Below, one piece after another: positions 49,183 to 58,627 of a stretch of DNA of 64,000 nt. A program made the translations under genes and the position numbers. Where the stretch lies: NCBI GenBank assembly GCA_946480085.1, contig CAMLHZ010000001.1, positions 558,001-622,000 of the forward strand. The letters are read 5' to 3'. The first letter of the stretch is position 1. Every line of letters starts with the position of its first letter. The stretch is from an uncultured Flavobacteriales bacterium (GTDB taxonomy: Bacteria > Bacteroidota > Bacteroidia > Flavobacteriales > Crocinitomicaceae). Below the pieces are notes generated by a model. That model searched no databases. It was given only the letters and a program-made list of their open reading frames with translations, and was not told where the DNA came from.

Positions 49183-50440
49183 AGGAAATACAACACTCGA
49201 ACGTATTCACCAATTTACAGTAGGAAATGATCGCGAAATGGACAAGCGATTGGCACCTTTTGATATTCAAGGGTCGATTGCACACGTTACCATGCTTTCC
49301 GAATGTGGATTGTTTCCAAAGTCAGAATTGGCTGGGGTAGTAAGCGAATTCACTAATTTACTGCAGGAGGTCGAAAACACGGATTTTTCTTTGCCAGAAT
49401 CGGTGGAAGATATTCATTCATGGGTAGAACTAAAACTGACCGAAAAACTCGGGGACATTGGAAAAATGATTCACACCGCCCGTTCGCGCAACGATCAGGT
49501 GTTGGTTGATATCCATCTGTATTTGAAATCTGTTCTTGAACAATTCATTATGCAAACGAAAGAATTTGGAAATGAATTGTGTGATTTAGCCTTGAAGCAC
49601 GAATTGGTTGCACTACCAGGTTACACACATACGCAAGTCGCCATGCCTTCTAGTTTTGGTATGTGGTTGAGTGCGTATGCAGAATGCCTGGCAGATGATT
49701 TACGTTTGCTCAAAGCAGCTTATGATAGTGCCGACCAAAATCCTTTGGGAACAGCGGCTGGTTATGGTTCTTCATTTCCAATTGATCGGAAAATGACGAC
49801 GGAATCACTCGGCTTTTCGCGGTTGAAAGTCAACCCAATTGCTGCTCAACTCAATCGGGGTAAACTGGAACAAACAGTTTGTTTTGCGTTGACTTCTCTT
49901 TCCGGAACCATGGGAAAGTTGGCTTCCGATTGTGTGTTGTACCTCTGTCAAAATTTTCAGTTTATACAATTTCCGGATGAATTGACTACTGGAAGCAGCA
50001 TTATGCCACACAAGAAAAATCCAGATGTATTTGAGTTGATACGCGCTAAATGTAATCAGGTCAGCACGCTTTCTTTCGAAGTTTCAGCAATTACGCGTAA
50101 CCTCACTTCAGGTTATCACCGCGATTTTCAATTGTTGAAAGAACCGCTTTTTCGAGCAATTGACTTAACAGCAGATTGCCTTCAGACGCTGCGTTTCATG
50201 ATGAGTCAACTTGAAGTTTCAAGTGATTTGATGGAAAATCCCTTGTATTCGTCTGTTTACTCTGTTGATGCAATTAAAACCTTGGTGGATGCAGGCGTTC
50301 CCTTTCGAGATGCATATCTGCAGGTGGGAAAAGAAATTGAAGCTGGAAAAGTATTGAAATGCTCTTTGGAAAAAACAACCCACATTGGGAGTTTGGATAA
50401 TTTACGAATCGACTTGATTCGTGATAAGTTGAACTATTGA
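49166..50440 (+). CDS. argH: argininosuccinate lyase
   Basis: 424 residues from the ATG at 49166 (MKLWDKGNTTLERIHQF); the frame opens 4 codons earlier. The family signature is GSSIMPHKKNPDVFELIRAKCN. HTARSRNDQVLVD and GYTHTQVAMPSSFG are present. It yields arginine and fumarate as the last step. The start lies within argE by 17 bases, a sign of coupling. VWA gene follows after 46 bases. Confidence 0.95.
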   Translation: MKLWDKGNTTLERIHQFTVGNDREMDKRLAPFDIQGSIAHVTMLSECGLFPKSELAGVVSEFTNLLQEVENTDFSLPESVEDIHSWVELKLTEKLGDIGKMIHTARSRNDQVLVDIHLYLKSVLEQFIMQTKEFGNELCDLALKHELVALPGYTHTQVAMPSSFGMWLSAYAECLADDLRLLKAAYDSADQNPLGTAAGYGSSFPIDRKMTTESLGFSRLKVNPIAAQLNRGKLEQTVCFALTSLSGTMGKLASDCVLYLCQNFQFIQFPDELTTGSSIMPHKKNPDVFELIRAKCNQVSTLSFEVSAITRNLTSGYHRDFQLLKEPLFRAIDLTADCLQTLRFMMSQLEVSSDLMENPLYSSVYSVDAIKTLVDAGVPFRDAYLQVGKEIEAGKVLKCSLEKTTHIGSLDNLRIDLIRDKLNY

Positions 50441-50486
50441 ATTGAACCGAATTGAAAAAAGGTTGTATCGGGAAACAAAACATTTT

Positions 50487-51905
50487 ATGAAAACTCAGTT
50501 TCTACTTCTACTCGGTTCCATTTTCGTTCTCGGATCTTCACATGCACAACAAGGATATTCTTCTGGTACAGTAGCCATGCTTGAAAGTGAGTACTACGAA
50601 AATTATGTCAATGGAAAGGATTTATCCAAAGAACAAAAGGAGCAATATCGTACTGGAGCATTGAAAGTGATTCTAGCCGATAAAATAGTTCCTGAAGAGA
50701 TCCTGAATTATCATCGTCATCTGATTGCGATGCCAGAAAAAGGTCAGAAAGTGAACTTGGTTCCTGAGATTACCGAGCATCCGTTGTTACAGAATCATTA
50801 TTTAATGCAGTTGGGAATTGCAAGTGACACTGTTATTCCACAAAATCGACAGCCAACTGGAATTATGTATGTGCTCGATATTAGCGGTTCAATGGGTGAC
50901 GGAAAGTTGGAAAGAGCCAAGGAAGCTATTCTTGCTAGTTTGGAACGTATGTATCCTACTGATTATTTTGGGATTACCTTGTTTGATGATCAGGCGCAGG
51001 TTTTGATTCCGTACGAACTATTCGGCTCCCGAAAAAAAGAAATTATTGGTAAGATCAAGGACATTAACACTCGTGGCGGGACAAATATTCTTTCCGGATT
51101 AGATTTGGCAATTGATCGCATGATGACGGATAGGTTTCCTGACCATGCGAAATCAATCTTATTACTTACTGATGGAAACACCAATGTGGGAGTAACGCAA
51201 AAAGAAGAATTGATCAAACAGTATCAAAATAAAACCGAGAATGGTATTCGTATTACAACCATGGGAATTGGTATTGACTTGCATCAGGATTTATTGCGTG
51301 ATCTTTCAGAACAAACACATGGACAATTCCATTACATAGAGCGTTATGAAGACATTGAAAAAACCTGCGTAAAGGAATTTGGAAGTTTGGCATTTCCAAT
51401 TGGAAAAGAAGTAATGTTGAGTGTTGCCATTCCAGCTTGCTTTAATGTGAAACAAGTTTACGGTGCAAGTAATTGGGTGATGAAAGATGGAGTTATTCAA
51501 ATTCCGTTAATGGATATCAATTACTTCTTAACCCAGGTCGTAGTGATTGATCTGGAGTTGAATTCTGAAGTGAAAATGGATACGAAAAATCTTACTGCAA
51601 GTTTGTCGTACACCAACTATACAGAAGGTACACCAGAAAAAATTGAGCGTGGTACACAGAATATTGCTTCAGATAATTCGCCTCTTTATAACGACCTTAT
51701 GAAGAACTTTCTGATTGCGCACTGGGCAGTTGAGTTGAGAAATATGTCAGAAGCTTATACTGTTAACCAGGATGAAAAGATACTTCAACAAAAAGTAGAG
51801 GAAATGTTGAATAATCCGGTACTTGGAGGCAAGAAAATCAATTCGGATGAAGATGTATTGCGTATGAAAAAAGTGTTTGATAAGCTTTCGGTACTTGTCA
51901 GTTAA
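50487..51905 (+). CDS. VWA-domain secreted protein
   Basis: 472 residues from the ATG at 50487, where the signal peptide begins (MKTQFLLLLGSIFVLGSSHAQ). The VWA MIDAS is visible as DISGSMGDG (~130), with a later Thr/Asp site in TRGGTNILSGLDLA and LLLTDGNTNVG. VWA proteins bind metals and partners outside the cell. It follows the arginine operon but is unlikely to belong functionally. Confidence 0.88.
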   Translation: MKTQFLLLLGSIFVLGSSHAQQGYSSGTVAMLESEYYENYVNGKDLSKEQKEQYRTGALKVILADKIVPEEILNYHRHLIAMPEKGQKVNLVPEITEHPLLQNHYLMQLGIASDTVIPQNRQPTGIMYVLDISGSMGDGKLERAKEAILASLERMYPTDYFGITLFDDQAQVLIPYELFGSRKKEIIGKIKDINTRGGTNILSGLDLAIDRMMTDRFPDHAKSILLLTDGNTNVGVTQKEELIKQYQNKTENGIRITTMGIGIDLHQDLLRDLSEQTHGQFHYIERYEDIEKTCVKEFGSLAFPIGKEVMLSVAIPACFNVKQVYGASNWVMKDGVIQIPLMDINYFLTQVVVIDLELNSEVKMDTKNLTASLSYTNYTEGTPEKIERGTQNIASDNSPLYNDLMKNFLIAHWAVELRNMSEAYTVNQDEKILQQKVEEMLNNPVLGGKKINSDEDVLRMKKVFDKLSVLVS

Positions 51906-51970
51906 TGTCAAATTCATCCGCCTTAACATGCGTTAACAACAGAAGTATTTCTTTTCACAGAATAAGATGG

Positions 51971-51978
51971 TATGTTTG
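51971..51978 (+). promoter_or_regulatory. promoter -7 box of the small repeat protein
   Basis: TATGTTTG, exact TAnnTTTG, 20 bases before the ATG at 51999. No clear TTG element. Confidence 0.6.
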
Positions 51979-51998
51979 GTTTCGTTAATCTATAGACT

Positions 51999-52454
51999 AT
52001 GAAGAAATTAGCAATACTTGCAATCGCATTTTTCGGAACAACTGCTGCTTTCGCTCAAACAGAGAAAAGAGTAGAGAAGGTCGAGAAAAAGGAGGTAAAG
52101 AAAGAAGTGAAAATGGAAGATGTGAATGGGGAGAAAACGCTTACCATCATTACATCGGAAAATGGAAAAGTGACCGAAGAAGTTTACAAAGGCGCTGATG
52201 CTGAGAAGAAACTGAGTGAAATGCAAAGCTCAATGAAATCTGATAAAATCACTCAAGACGTTGAAGTAACTGATGAAAATGGTGTGAAAACTGTGAAGAT
52301 CATCAGAAACGAAAACGGAAAAGTGACCGAAGAAGTCTACAAAGGTGCTGATGCAGATAAGAAATTGAAGGAACTGGAGATGAACGGTCCTTCAGAAAGA
52401 AAGATGCATACAGAAGAACAACGAATCGAAATTAAGAAAACGCATAATGAATAA
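51999..52454 (+). CDS. small secreted protein with an internal repeat
   Basis: 151 residues. Signal peptide (MKKLAILAIAFFGTTAAFAQ). A ~53-residue unit occurs twice, ENGKVTEEVYKGADAEKKL (~52-70) and ENGKVTEEVYKGADADKKL (~105-123), the DNA of the two copies being nearly identical. Composition is Lys/Glu-rich. No named family recognised; a periplasmic or surface role is likely. Followed by a tandem repeat and terminator. Confidence 0.75.
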   Translation: MKKLAILAIAFFGTTAAFAQTEKRVEKVEKKEVKKEVKMEDVNGEKTLTIITSENGKVTEEVYKGADAEKKLSEMQSSMKSDKITQDVEVTDENGVKTVKIIRNENGKVTEEVYKGADADKKLKELEMNGPSERKMHTEEQRIEIKKTHNE

Positions 52455-52457
52455 GAG

Positions 52458-52503
52458 AAAGCGTTAGCTTTCGATATAAGTAAAGCGTTAGCTTTCGATA
52501 TAA
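52458..52503 (+). repeat. tandem 24-base repeat, two copies
   Basis: AAAGCGTTAGCTTTCGATAT at 52458 and again at 52482. Each contains a small AAAGC/GCTTT palindrome. It lies directly after the stop at 52454. Confidence 0.8.
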
Positions 52504-52507
52504 ATTG

Positions 52508-52561
52508 AAATGGAGAATTGGTGGTTGAGCAGAGTCGAAACCCGGTTCTCCATTTTTTTTG
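52508..52561 (+). terminator. terminator of the small repeat protein gene
   Basis: AAATGGAGAA (52508-52517) with TTCTCCATTT (52546-52555), a large loop with a second pairing, then a run of T to 52560. Confidence 0.75.
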
Positions 52562-52562
52562 T

Positions 52563-53417
52563 TTAATCCAACAAATCTTCTTTCACTAGGAACATTTCTG
52601 CTGAATTTTTTCGCTCGATCAAATAGCTACGAAGAATAAAGAAAATAAGTATTCCAAAAACCAAAAGAAAAGAAATAACAGCAAGGCCAATTATTGTCCC
52701 GATTTGATCCCAACCATTGTTTGAGTTTCCAGCGAAGGCCATAAGTAGTATTGATTGACTCGAATGAAAAACATCGGATATAAAAATTAATGCGAACATA
52801 AAGGCTAAAAGCTGAAATTTTGAGTTACTGGCCGTACCAATAATTGTAAAAATCAATAACAGCGATAAAAAGAGCACGTAACCATTATATAATACGATAG
52901 GTTCATTAGAAACGAATGCGAAAACGGAGATGAAACTGATGAGGCCTAGAAGAGTAAGCAGAATGTTCAGGTTGCGAATTCTTTTGTAAGTTATAGGGTA
53001 TTCAAGCGCTGTAGAAGTAAAGCGTAGATTAAAAAAGCGCTTATGTTCTTTATTAAGGAGAATGATCATTAAAACAAGTTTGACTAAACTGAGTCCAGAA
53101 AAGATTAAGCTTAAAGTGTCGAATGAAGCATGGTAAGTGGTCCATTGTATAACTGAAGTAGTCAGTCCATGCACAGAGGCAACGCACAGGTAGAGCATTA
53201 TTCCGTACATTCTCTTAAAGATCATGTATAGGAACAGAATGGAAATTAATGTTCTGATGACAAACCAATAAATGAATGAATCGTTTCCATTGTATGCATT
53301 GAAACGAATTGAAGTATAAATATGCGTTCCAATCGACCAGATAATCGGGATACACATTAATATGAGAATAGCGATGTGAATACTCCTTGTTGACTTAGCC
53401 GTTGATTCCATTTCCAT
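52563..53417 (-). CDS. multi-pass membrane protein of unknown function
   Basis: 284 residues with about seven hydrophobic segments (roughly 13-32, 45-65, 70-90, 100-119, 150-168, 175-215, 222-270) and a short acidic C-terminal tail. It resembles the sensory 7TM type but no kinase or cyclase domain is fused. I do not recognise the family. Ends 2 bases after the plus-strand terminator zone, so it is convergent with the repeat protein. Confidence 0.7.
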   Translation of the reverse strand: MEMESTAKSTRSIHIAILILMCIPIIWSIGTHIYTSIRFNAYNGNDSFIYWFVIRTLISILFLYMIFKRMYGIMLYLCVASVHGLTTSVIQWTTYHASFDTLSLIFSGLSLVKLVLMIILLNKEHKRFFNLRFTSTALEYPITYKRIRNLNILLTLLGLISFISVFAFVSNEPIVLYNGYVLFLSLLLIFTIIGTASNSKFQLLAFMFALIFISDVFHSSQSILLMAFAGNSNNGWDQIGTIIGLAVISFLLVFGILIFFILRSYLIERKNSAEMFLVKEDLLD

Positions 53418-53558
53418 TTATTTGAAGCAGAAAATTAGCAATAATTAAAGAGGAATAGCGGAAAGCCAAAAGAGAAAAGACCAGATTGTAAACGGAACAT
53501 GAACTTTTCCTCTTTCCTCCACGCATCCTTCCTTTTGGAATTTGCAACGGTGACTGAG

Positions 53559-53572
53559 TCCGCCGCGGCGGA
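53559..53572. repeat. 14-base G/C palindrome
   Basis: TCCGCCGCGGCGGA, a perfect palindrome in AT-rich DNA just 3' of the comF gene. Its partner-like copy CCGCCACAGCGG is in the terminator at 58592-58624. No gene reads through it. Confidence 0.5.
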
Positions 53573-53575
53573 AAG

Positions 53576-54286
53576 TCAAGTTGCCACCGCCAAAGAAGCC
53601 ACACTAATCCGTATTCCCGGGAATTTCTGTTGCAACTCTTTTACACAAACTTCCAAGGTAGAACCAGTTGTAATCACATCGTCAACTAGTAAATAATGTC
53701 CGGTTTTCTCCTCTTGTTTCGAAGCCTTGAAAACCTGTTGCATATTTTCCCAACGCGAAAGCAATCCTTTCTTGGTCTGACTTTCTGCAAAAATTTGTCG
53801 ACGCAGCATATGGTGTTCAACCGGAATCTGCAATATTTCTGCTACTCCATCAGCAATTTTCTCTGCTTGGTTGTAACCTCTTATGAACTGCTTTTTCGGA
53901 TGAAGTGGAACAGGAATGATTCCGGATAAATCTTTCATGGTTTCCATTTCCTTTATGCGAAGACCAATTTCTTTTCCGTAATGATTCCCCAATTCAGATC
54001 TCGAATTGTATTTCAAATCATGTAAAATGCGCTGACTTGCACCGCTTTGTGTGAAATAGAGCAATGCAAATGTGGTTTCCAGATTCACTCGACCCCAGAA
54101 AAGTTTGTCGAGAGACGTCGGATCCTGATAGCTTTCAAACAAAGTGTATTGTAGTTCTGATTCACAAATGGCACAAATCCCGGATTTTGATCCAACAAGT
54201 TCGTCGCTACAGGAGTAACAGTATTGTGGATAGATGAGTTGTAGAAAATCGTTGCGATAACTTTTGAGTTGTTGAGTTAGATTCAT
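53576..54286 (-). CDS. comF: ComF-family protein
   Basis: 236 residues. An N-terminal zinc knuckle (CYSCSDELVGSKSGICAIC, ~23-41) precedes the phosphoribosyltransferase fold. The PRPP motif is LLVDDVITTGSTLEVC, and GIIPVPLHPKKQFIRGYNQAE is the ComFC signature. It supports DNA uptake or processing in competence. No other competence gene is adjacent. Confidence 0.88.
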   Translation of the reverse strand: MNLTQQLKSYRNDFLQLIYPQYCYSCSDELVGSKSGICAICESELQYTLFESYQDPTSLDKLFWGRVNLETTFALLYFTQSGASQRILHDLKYNSRSELGNHYGKEIGLRIKEMETMKDLSGIIPVPLHPKKQFIRGYNQAEKIADGVAEILQIPVEHHMLRRQIFAESQTKKGLLSRWENMQQVFKASKQEEKTGHYLLVDDVITTGSTLEVCVKELQQKFPGIRISVASLAVAT

Positions 54287-54482
54287 GCAAATGGTTGTTT
54301 TGTTAACGAAACTTACATGTTTAGGCTGAAAAGTGTTTGGACATAATGTCCGAATGCATTTAAATTCATGACGTTATGATTTCATAAAAACGCGAATTCA
54401 TAATATTATGAAATAGTATTTTTTGTCGACGAATTTATGCTCGTTTTCACCCCCAAATGTTAAAATTTAAGGGCGGTTTTTC

Positions 54483-54728
54483 GTGAAAGCTAGCAAAAAT
54501 GAGGAACTCAATTCTATTCACATTCAGTTGTTGAAAAGCGTAATGTCAGAGGCTTTGCAAAGACCGTCAAATTGGCGTAACTTGCTAGAGTATTTCATTA
54601 AAGGCCTTCATATACAAGACTTTGCTATGTTAATGATGAATATCCAAAATTGTTCGACAAATAACAGAATATGGACTGTGAATATCTTTGAAGAGTATGT
54701 TGATAAACTCGCTAAGTGTTCTTCTTAA
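54483..54728 (+). CDS. small hypothetical protein
   Basis: 81 residues with a GTG start at 54483. Amphipathic helical sequence (HIQLLKSVMSEALQRPSNWRNLLEYFIKGLHIQDFAMLMM), no signal peptide, two Cys near the C-terminal half. No family recognised. No -7 box is obvious upstream and the AT-rich context makes chance ORFs likely, so the call is weak. Downstream, ~245 bp without genes lead to nrdB; I see no NrdR-like box pair there. Confidence 0.4.
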   Translation: MKASKNEELNSIHIQLLKSVMSEALQRPSNWRNLLEYFIKGLHIQDFAMLMMNIQNCSTNNRIWTVNIFEEYVDKLAKCSS

Positions 54729-54973
54729 AGGATTTCGGAATTAGCTTGTTGAAAACCTCGACTTATTGTTTATTTCTTTAATTGCGAGAAGAAAGAATTT
54801 TGACAACTTTTGTATGCCTCATTCAGGGAACAAAAATCGAATTTTAGAGCATAGCTTCTAATCGAGATATCAAAAGAGCGGGGAAACAAAAAATTTACAA
54901 CACACACTGTAAAACGCGCATTCGGAGTACTGGATGTGGTAGGGAAATATTGACTTAAAAATTTAGAACAGAA

Positions 54974-55951
54974 ATGTCTCAGATTGAACCAATTTTACAA
55001 GAAAACAAGAACAGATTTGTACTGTTCCCTATCGTTCATAACGATATTTGGATGTTCTACAAAAAAGCCGAAGCAAGTTTTTGGACTGCAGAGGAAATTG
55101 ATTTGTCTCCAGACTTGTTGGATTGGGAATCGAAGTTGAATGACGACGAGAAACATTTCATTAAGCATGTTCTAGCGTTTTTTGCAGCGTCAGATGGTAT
55201 TGTAAACGAAAATTTGGCTGAGCACTTTTTATCTGAGGTGCAATATACAGAAGCGAAATTCTTTTACGGTTTCCAGGTTGCTATCGAAAACATTCACTCT
55301 GAAACTTACTCTTTGTTGATTGATACCTACATCAAGGATTCAAAAGAGAAAGATCATTTGTTCAATGCATTGGAAACAATTCCATGTGTTCAACGAAAAG
55401 CGGAGTGGGCGATGCGTTGGATCGATAACGGATCTTTTGCTGAGCGTTTAGTTGCATTCGCTGCAGTAGAAGGAATCTTCTTCTCTGGTTCATTTTGTTC
55501 AATTTTCTGGTTGAAAAAACGCGGCTTGATGCCAGGATTGACATTCTCAAATGAGTTGATTTCAAGAGATGAAGGGTTGCATTGTGATTTTGCATGTTTG
55601 CTTTACACGCAGCATTTGCAAAACAGATTGCCGAAAGAGCAGGTTCGTGATATTATCATGGATGCAGTAGAAATTGAAAAAGAGTTTGTAACCGATGCAC
55701 TTCCTGTGAAGTTAATAGGTATGAACGCTGACCTAATGGCACAATATATCGAGTTCGTGGCTGATCGATTGTTGGTTGAGTTAGGAAATGAAAAAGTGTA
55801 TAACACTACAAACCCGTTCGATTTCATGGATATGATTTCGATTCAAGGGAAAACAAACTTCTTCGAGAAACGCGTTGCTGAATACCAAAAAGCAAACGTA
55901 CTTGGAGGAAACAAAGACAGTCAGGTATTTAGTACGGACGAAGATTTTTAA
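54974..55951 (+). CDS. nrdB: class Ia ribonucleotide reductase small subunit
   Basis: 325 residues. Di-iron ligands Asp74 (AASDGIV), Glu105 and His108 (ENIH), Glu166 (VEGIF), Glu200 and His203 (DEGLH) and the radical Tyr112 (HSETYS) are all present. The sequence follows the eukaryotic R2 type ([39 protein letters not shown]) more than enterobacterial NrdB. It makes the tyrosyl radical for NrdA and is followed 64 bases later by nrdA. Confidence 0.95.
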   Translation: MSQIEPILQENKNRFVLFPIVHNDIWMFYKKAEASFWTAEEIDLSPDLLDWESKLNDDEKHFIKHVLAFFAASDGIVNENLAEHFLSEVQYTEAKFFYGFQVAIENIHSETYSLLIDTYIKDSKEKDHLFNALETIPCVQRKAEWAMRWIDNGSFAERLVAFAAVEGIFFSGSFCSIFWLKKRGLMPGLTFSNELISRDEGLHCDFACLLYTQHLQNRLPKEQVRDIIMDAVEIEKEFVTDALPVKLIGMNADLMAQYIEFVADRLLVELGNEKVYNTTNPFDFMDMISIQGKTNFFEKRVAEYQKANVLGGNKDSQVFSTDEDF

Positions 55952-56015
55952 TTAGCAACAACCAATTATTCCCGCCTTGGACGGGGAAAAACCCAAAATA
56001 TAGGAGAGCACTACT

Positions 56016-58376
56016 ATGTATGTATTAAAGAGAGACGGAAAAAAAGAAGCAGTGAAGTTCGACAAGATCACTGCGCGCATCATCAAGATGTGTTATGGGC
56101 TTGATCCTTTAGTGTCGCCTGAGGCAGTGGCGATGAAAGTGATCGAGGGTATTTACGATGGCGTATCTACCACGGATTTAGATAACCTTGCAGCAGAAGT
56201 TGCAGCGGCAAAAACAATGGAGCATCCGGATTACGCGTTGTTGGCTTCTCGTATTGCTGTGTCGAATCTTCACAAAGAGACGAAAAAATCGTTCTCTGAA
56301 GTGATGGATGATTTGCATAATTACATCGATCCTAAAACAGGACAAAACGCTTCGTTAATTGCAGACGACGTTTACCAGGTGATTCAGGAAAATAAAGAAG
56401 TATTAGATTCTTCTATTATTTACGACCGTGATTTCCGCTACGATTATTTCGGATTCAAAACATTGACAAGAAGTTACTTGCTGCGTTTGAACGGAGAGAT
56501 TGCTGAACGTCCTCAACACATGTTGTTGCGTGTTGCCTTAGGAATTCACAAGAGTGATATTGCGCAAGCTATCAAAACATATAACTTAATGTCGGAGGGT
56601 TGGTTTACTCACGCAACTCCTACATTATTCAACGCTGGTACACCGAAACCTCAAATGTCTTCTTGTTTCTTGTTAACAATGAAAGAAGATAGTATTGAAG
56701 GTATTTACGATACATTGAAATCTTGTGCTCAGATTTCTCAGTCAGCTGGAGGTATTGGTTTAGCTCTTCACGATATTCGCGCTACTGGTTCTTACATTAA
56801 AGGAACGAATGGTACGTCAAATGGTATTGTTCCAATGTTGCGCGTATTTAATGACACTGCTCGTTACGTAGATCAAGGTGGAGGAAAACGTAAAGGTTCT
56901 TTCGCAATGTATATTGAGCCTTGGCATGCAGATGTATTTGACTTCCTTGACTTAAAGAAGAATACAGGTAAAGAAGAAATGCGTGCTCGCGATTTGTTCT
57001 ATGCTCTTTGGATTCCGGATTTATTCATGCAGCGTGTTGAAGATAACGGAGATTGGACGTTGATGTGTCCTCACGAGTGTCCAGGTCTTTCTGATACTTT
57101 CGGTGCTGAATTTGAAGCGTTGTATACAAAATACGAGAAAGAAGGAAAAGGTCGTAAGACAATCAAAGCACAAGATTTGTGGTTCAAAGTTTTGGAATCT
57201 CAAATTGAGACAGGAACGCCATACATGTTGTACAAAGATGCGGCTAACTCTAAGTCGAATCAACAAAACCTGGGAGTTATCAAGTCTTCTAACTTGTGTA
57301 CAGAAATTATCGAATACACTGCACCAGATGAGATCGCGGTTTGTAACCTGGCTTCTTTGGCGCTTCCAAAATTCATTACTGAAGCAGGAACATTCGACCA
57401 TAATAAATTGTTCGAGGTAACGTACCAGGCAACAATTAACTTGAATAGAATTATTGACGGAAACTACTATCCTGTAGAAGAAGCGCGTAACTCTAACATG
57501 CGTCACCGTCCAATTGGATTAGGTGTTCAAGGATTGGCTGATGCGTTCATCATGATGGGCTTCCCATTTGAATCTGAAGAAGCACGTGCATTGAACCGCG
57601 AAGTATTTGAAACCATTTACTACGCATCGATGACAGCTTCTAAAGACTTGGCGAAAGTTGAAGGACCTTACGAAACATACGCTGGTTCTCCTGTATCAAA
57701 AGGAATTTTCCAATACGATATGTGGGGTGTAACTCCAACTGCTCGTTGGGAATGGGATGTGTTGAAAGAAGAAGTGAAAACATATGGTGTACGCAACTCA
57801 TTGTTGTTAGCTCCAATGCCTACAGCTTCTACAGCACAAATTCTTGGAAACAACGAATGTTTTGAGCCGTACACATCAAACATCTACACACGTCGCGTAC
57901 TTTCTGGTGAATTCATTATCGTGAATAAGCACTTGTTGAAAGACTTAGTGAAAGAAGGTTTGTGGAGCAACGAAATGCGTCAGAAATTGATGCAGTCAAA
58001 CGGATCTGTTCAAAACATCAACGAGATTCCTCAACGAATCAAAGACTTATACAAAACAGCTTGGGAAATTTCTCAAAAAGCAATTATCGAGCAAGCTGCT
58101 GATCGTGGAGCATACATTTGTCAATCACAATCATTGAACATTTTCATGGAAAATGCAAACTTTGGTAAGTTGACTTCAATGCACTTCTACGGTTGGAAAA
58201 AAGGATTGAAAACAGGTATGTACTACCTAAGAACTAAAGCTGCAACTGATGCGATCAAGTTTACAGTTGACAAAGCAGTAGCTTCTGAACCAACAGCAGC
58301 AGAACTGGAAGAACAAGCAGCAGCACTTGCATGCTCTTTGGAAAATCCAGACAACTGTGAAATGTGCTCAGGGTAG
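56016..58376 (+). CDS. nrdA: class Ia ribonucleotide reductase large subunit
   Basis: 786 residues. N-terminal ATP cone ([22 protein letters not shown], ~1-95) for allosteric control. Catalytic Cys217 and Cys443 form the redox pair, Cys428 the thiyl radical site, with Glu430 near it (NLCTEI); numbering aligns within one residue of human R1. The tail CEMCSG holds the shuttle Cys pair. It reduces ribonucleotides to deoxyribonucleotides with NrdB. Unusually for this genome, a good Shine-Dalgarno (AGGAG) lies ~10 bases before the ATG. A hairpin begins at its stop codon. Confidence 0.96.
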   Translation: MYVLKRDGKKEAVKFDKITARIIKMCYGLDPLVSPEAVAMKVIEGIYDGVSTTDLDNLAAEVAAAKTMEHPDYALLASRIAVSNLHKETKKSFSEVMDDLHNYIDPKTGQNASLIADDVYQVIQENKEVLDSSIIYDRDFRYDYFGFKTLTRSYLLRLNGEIAERPQHMLLRVALGIHKSDIAQAIKTYNLMSEGWFTHATPTLFNAGTPKPQMSSCFLLTMKEDSIEGIYDTLKSCAQISQSAGGIGLALHDIRATGSYIKGTNGTSNGIVPMLRVFNDTARYVDQGGGKRKGSFAMYIEPWHADVFDFLDLKKNTGKEEMRARDLFYALWIPDLFMQRVEDNGDWTLMCPHECPGLSDTFGAEFEALYTKYEKEGKGRKTIKAQDLWFKVLESQIETGTPYMLYKDAANSKSNQQNLGVIKSSNLCTEIIEYTAPDEIAVCNLASLALPKFITEAGTFDHNKLFEVTYQATINLNRIIDGNYYPVEEARNSNMRHRPIGLGVQGLADAFIMMGFPFESEEARALNREVFETIYYASMTASKDLAKVEGPYETYAGSPVSKGIFQYDMWGVTPTARWEWDVLKEEVKTYGVRNSLLLAPMPTASTAQILGNNECFEPYTSNIYTRRVLSGEFIIVNKHLLKDLVKEGLWSNEMRQKLMQSNGSVQNINEIPQRIKDLYKTAWEISQKAIIEQAADRGAYICQSQSLNIFMENANFGKLTSMHFYGWKKGLKTGMYYLRTKAATDAIKFTVDKAVASEPTAAELEEQAAALACSLENPDNCEMCSG

Positions 58377-58480
58377 AACTTGCTAAAGTTCTATCGCATT
58401 TCGAAGAAATGGAAAGCTTTGTAAAAGCTGCTGAGCTAAATTCGCCGAAGGTAAATGCGTTCTGGGTAGAACTTGAATAA
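58364..58480 (+). CDS. overlapping micro-ORF at the nrdA end
   Basis: 38 codons from GTG at 58364, +1 frame, overlapping the last five codons of nrdA. Reads [20 protein letters not shown], then [15 protein letters not shown]. Its helix-like, charged character is better than chance. It begins and ends with a WVEL-like repeat written by the direct repeat 58360-58382/58453-58475. Function unknown. Confidence 0.25.
   Translation: MLRVELAKVLSHFEEMESFVKAAELNSPKVNAFWVELE
58374..58393 (+). terminator. hairpin starting at the nrdA stop codon
   Basis: TAGAACTT-GCTA-AAGTTCTA, an 8-bp perfect stem with a 4-base loop whose first base is the T of the stop codon TAG. It has no T-tract, so it may serve mRNA stability more than termination. 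Confidence 0.45.
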
Positions 58481-58490
58481 ACATTGAAAC

Positions 58491-58526
58491 CGTAGGGGCA
58501 TGTCGTACATAAGGCATGCCCCTACG
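58491..58526. repeat. 12-bp perfect inverted repeat
   Basis: CGTAGGGGCATG (58491-58502) with CATGCCCCTACG (58515-58526), loop of 12 bases. G/C-rich against the surrounding AT. No poly-T follows. Possibly a dispersed repeat element. Confidence 0.55.
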
Positions 58527-58591
58527 TATATAGACCAAAATTGAATTTGTGATGTTAATAATTGTGCCGTTTTTATTTCGCATCACAATAC

Positions 58592-58624
58592 AAATCCTTT
58601 CCGCCACAGCGGAGGGGATTTTTT
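58592..58624 (+). terminator. terminator downstream of nrdA
   Basis: AATCC (58593-58597) pairs with GGATT, CCGC with GCGG inside, ending in TTTTTT. It stands between nrdBA and the converging phosphatase gene. Confidence 0.7.
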
Positions 58625-58627
58625 GTT

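Noticed and set aside
53395..53604. 69-codon minus-strand ORF next to comF
   Set aside because: It overlaps both neighbours, has no coding character and runs through the G/C palindrome.
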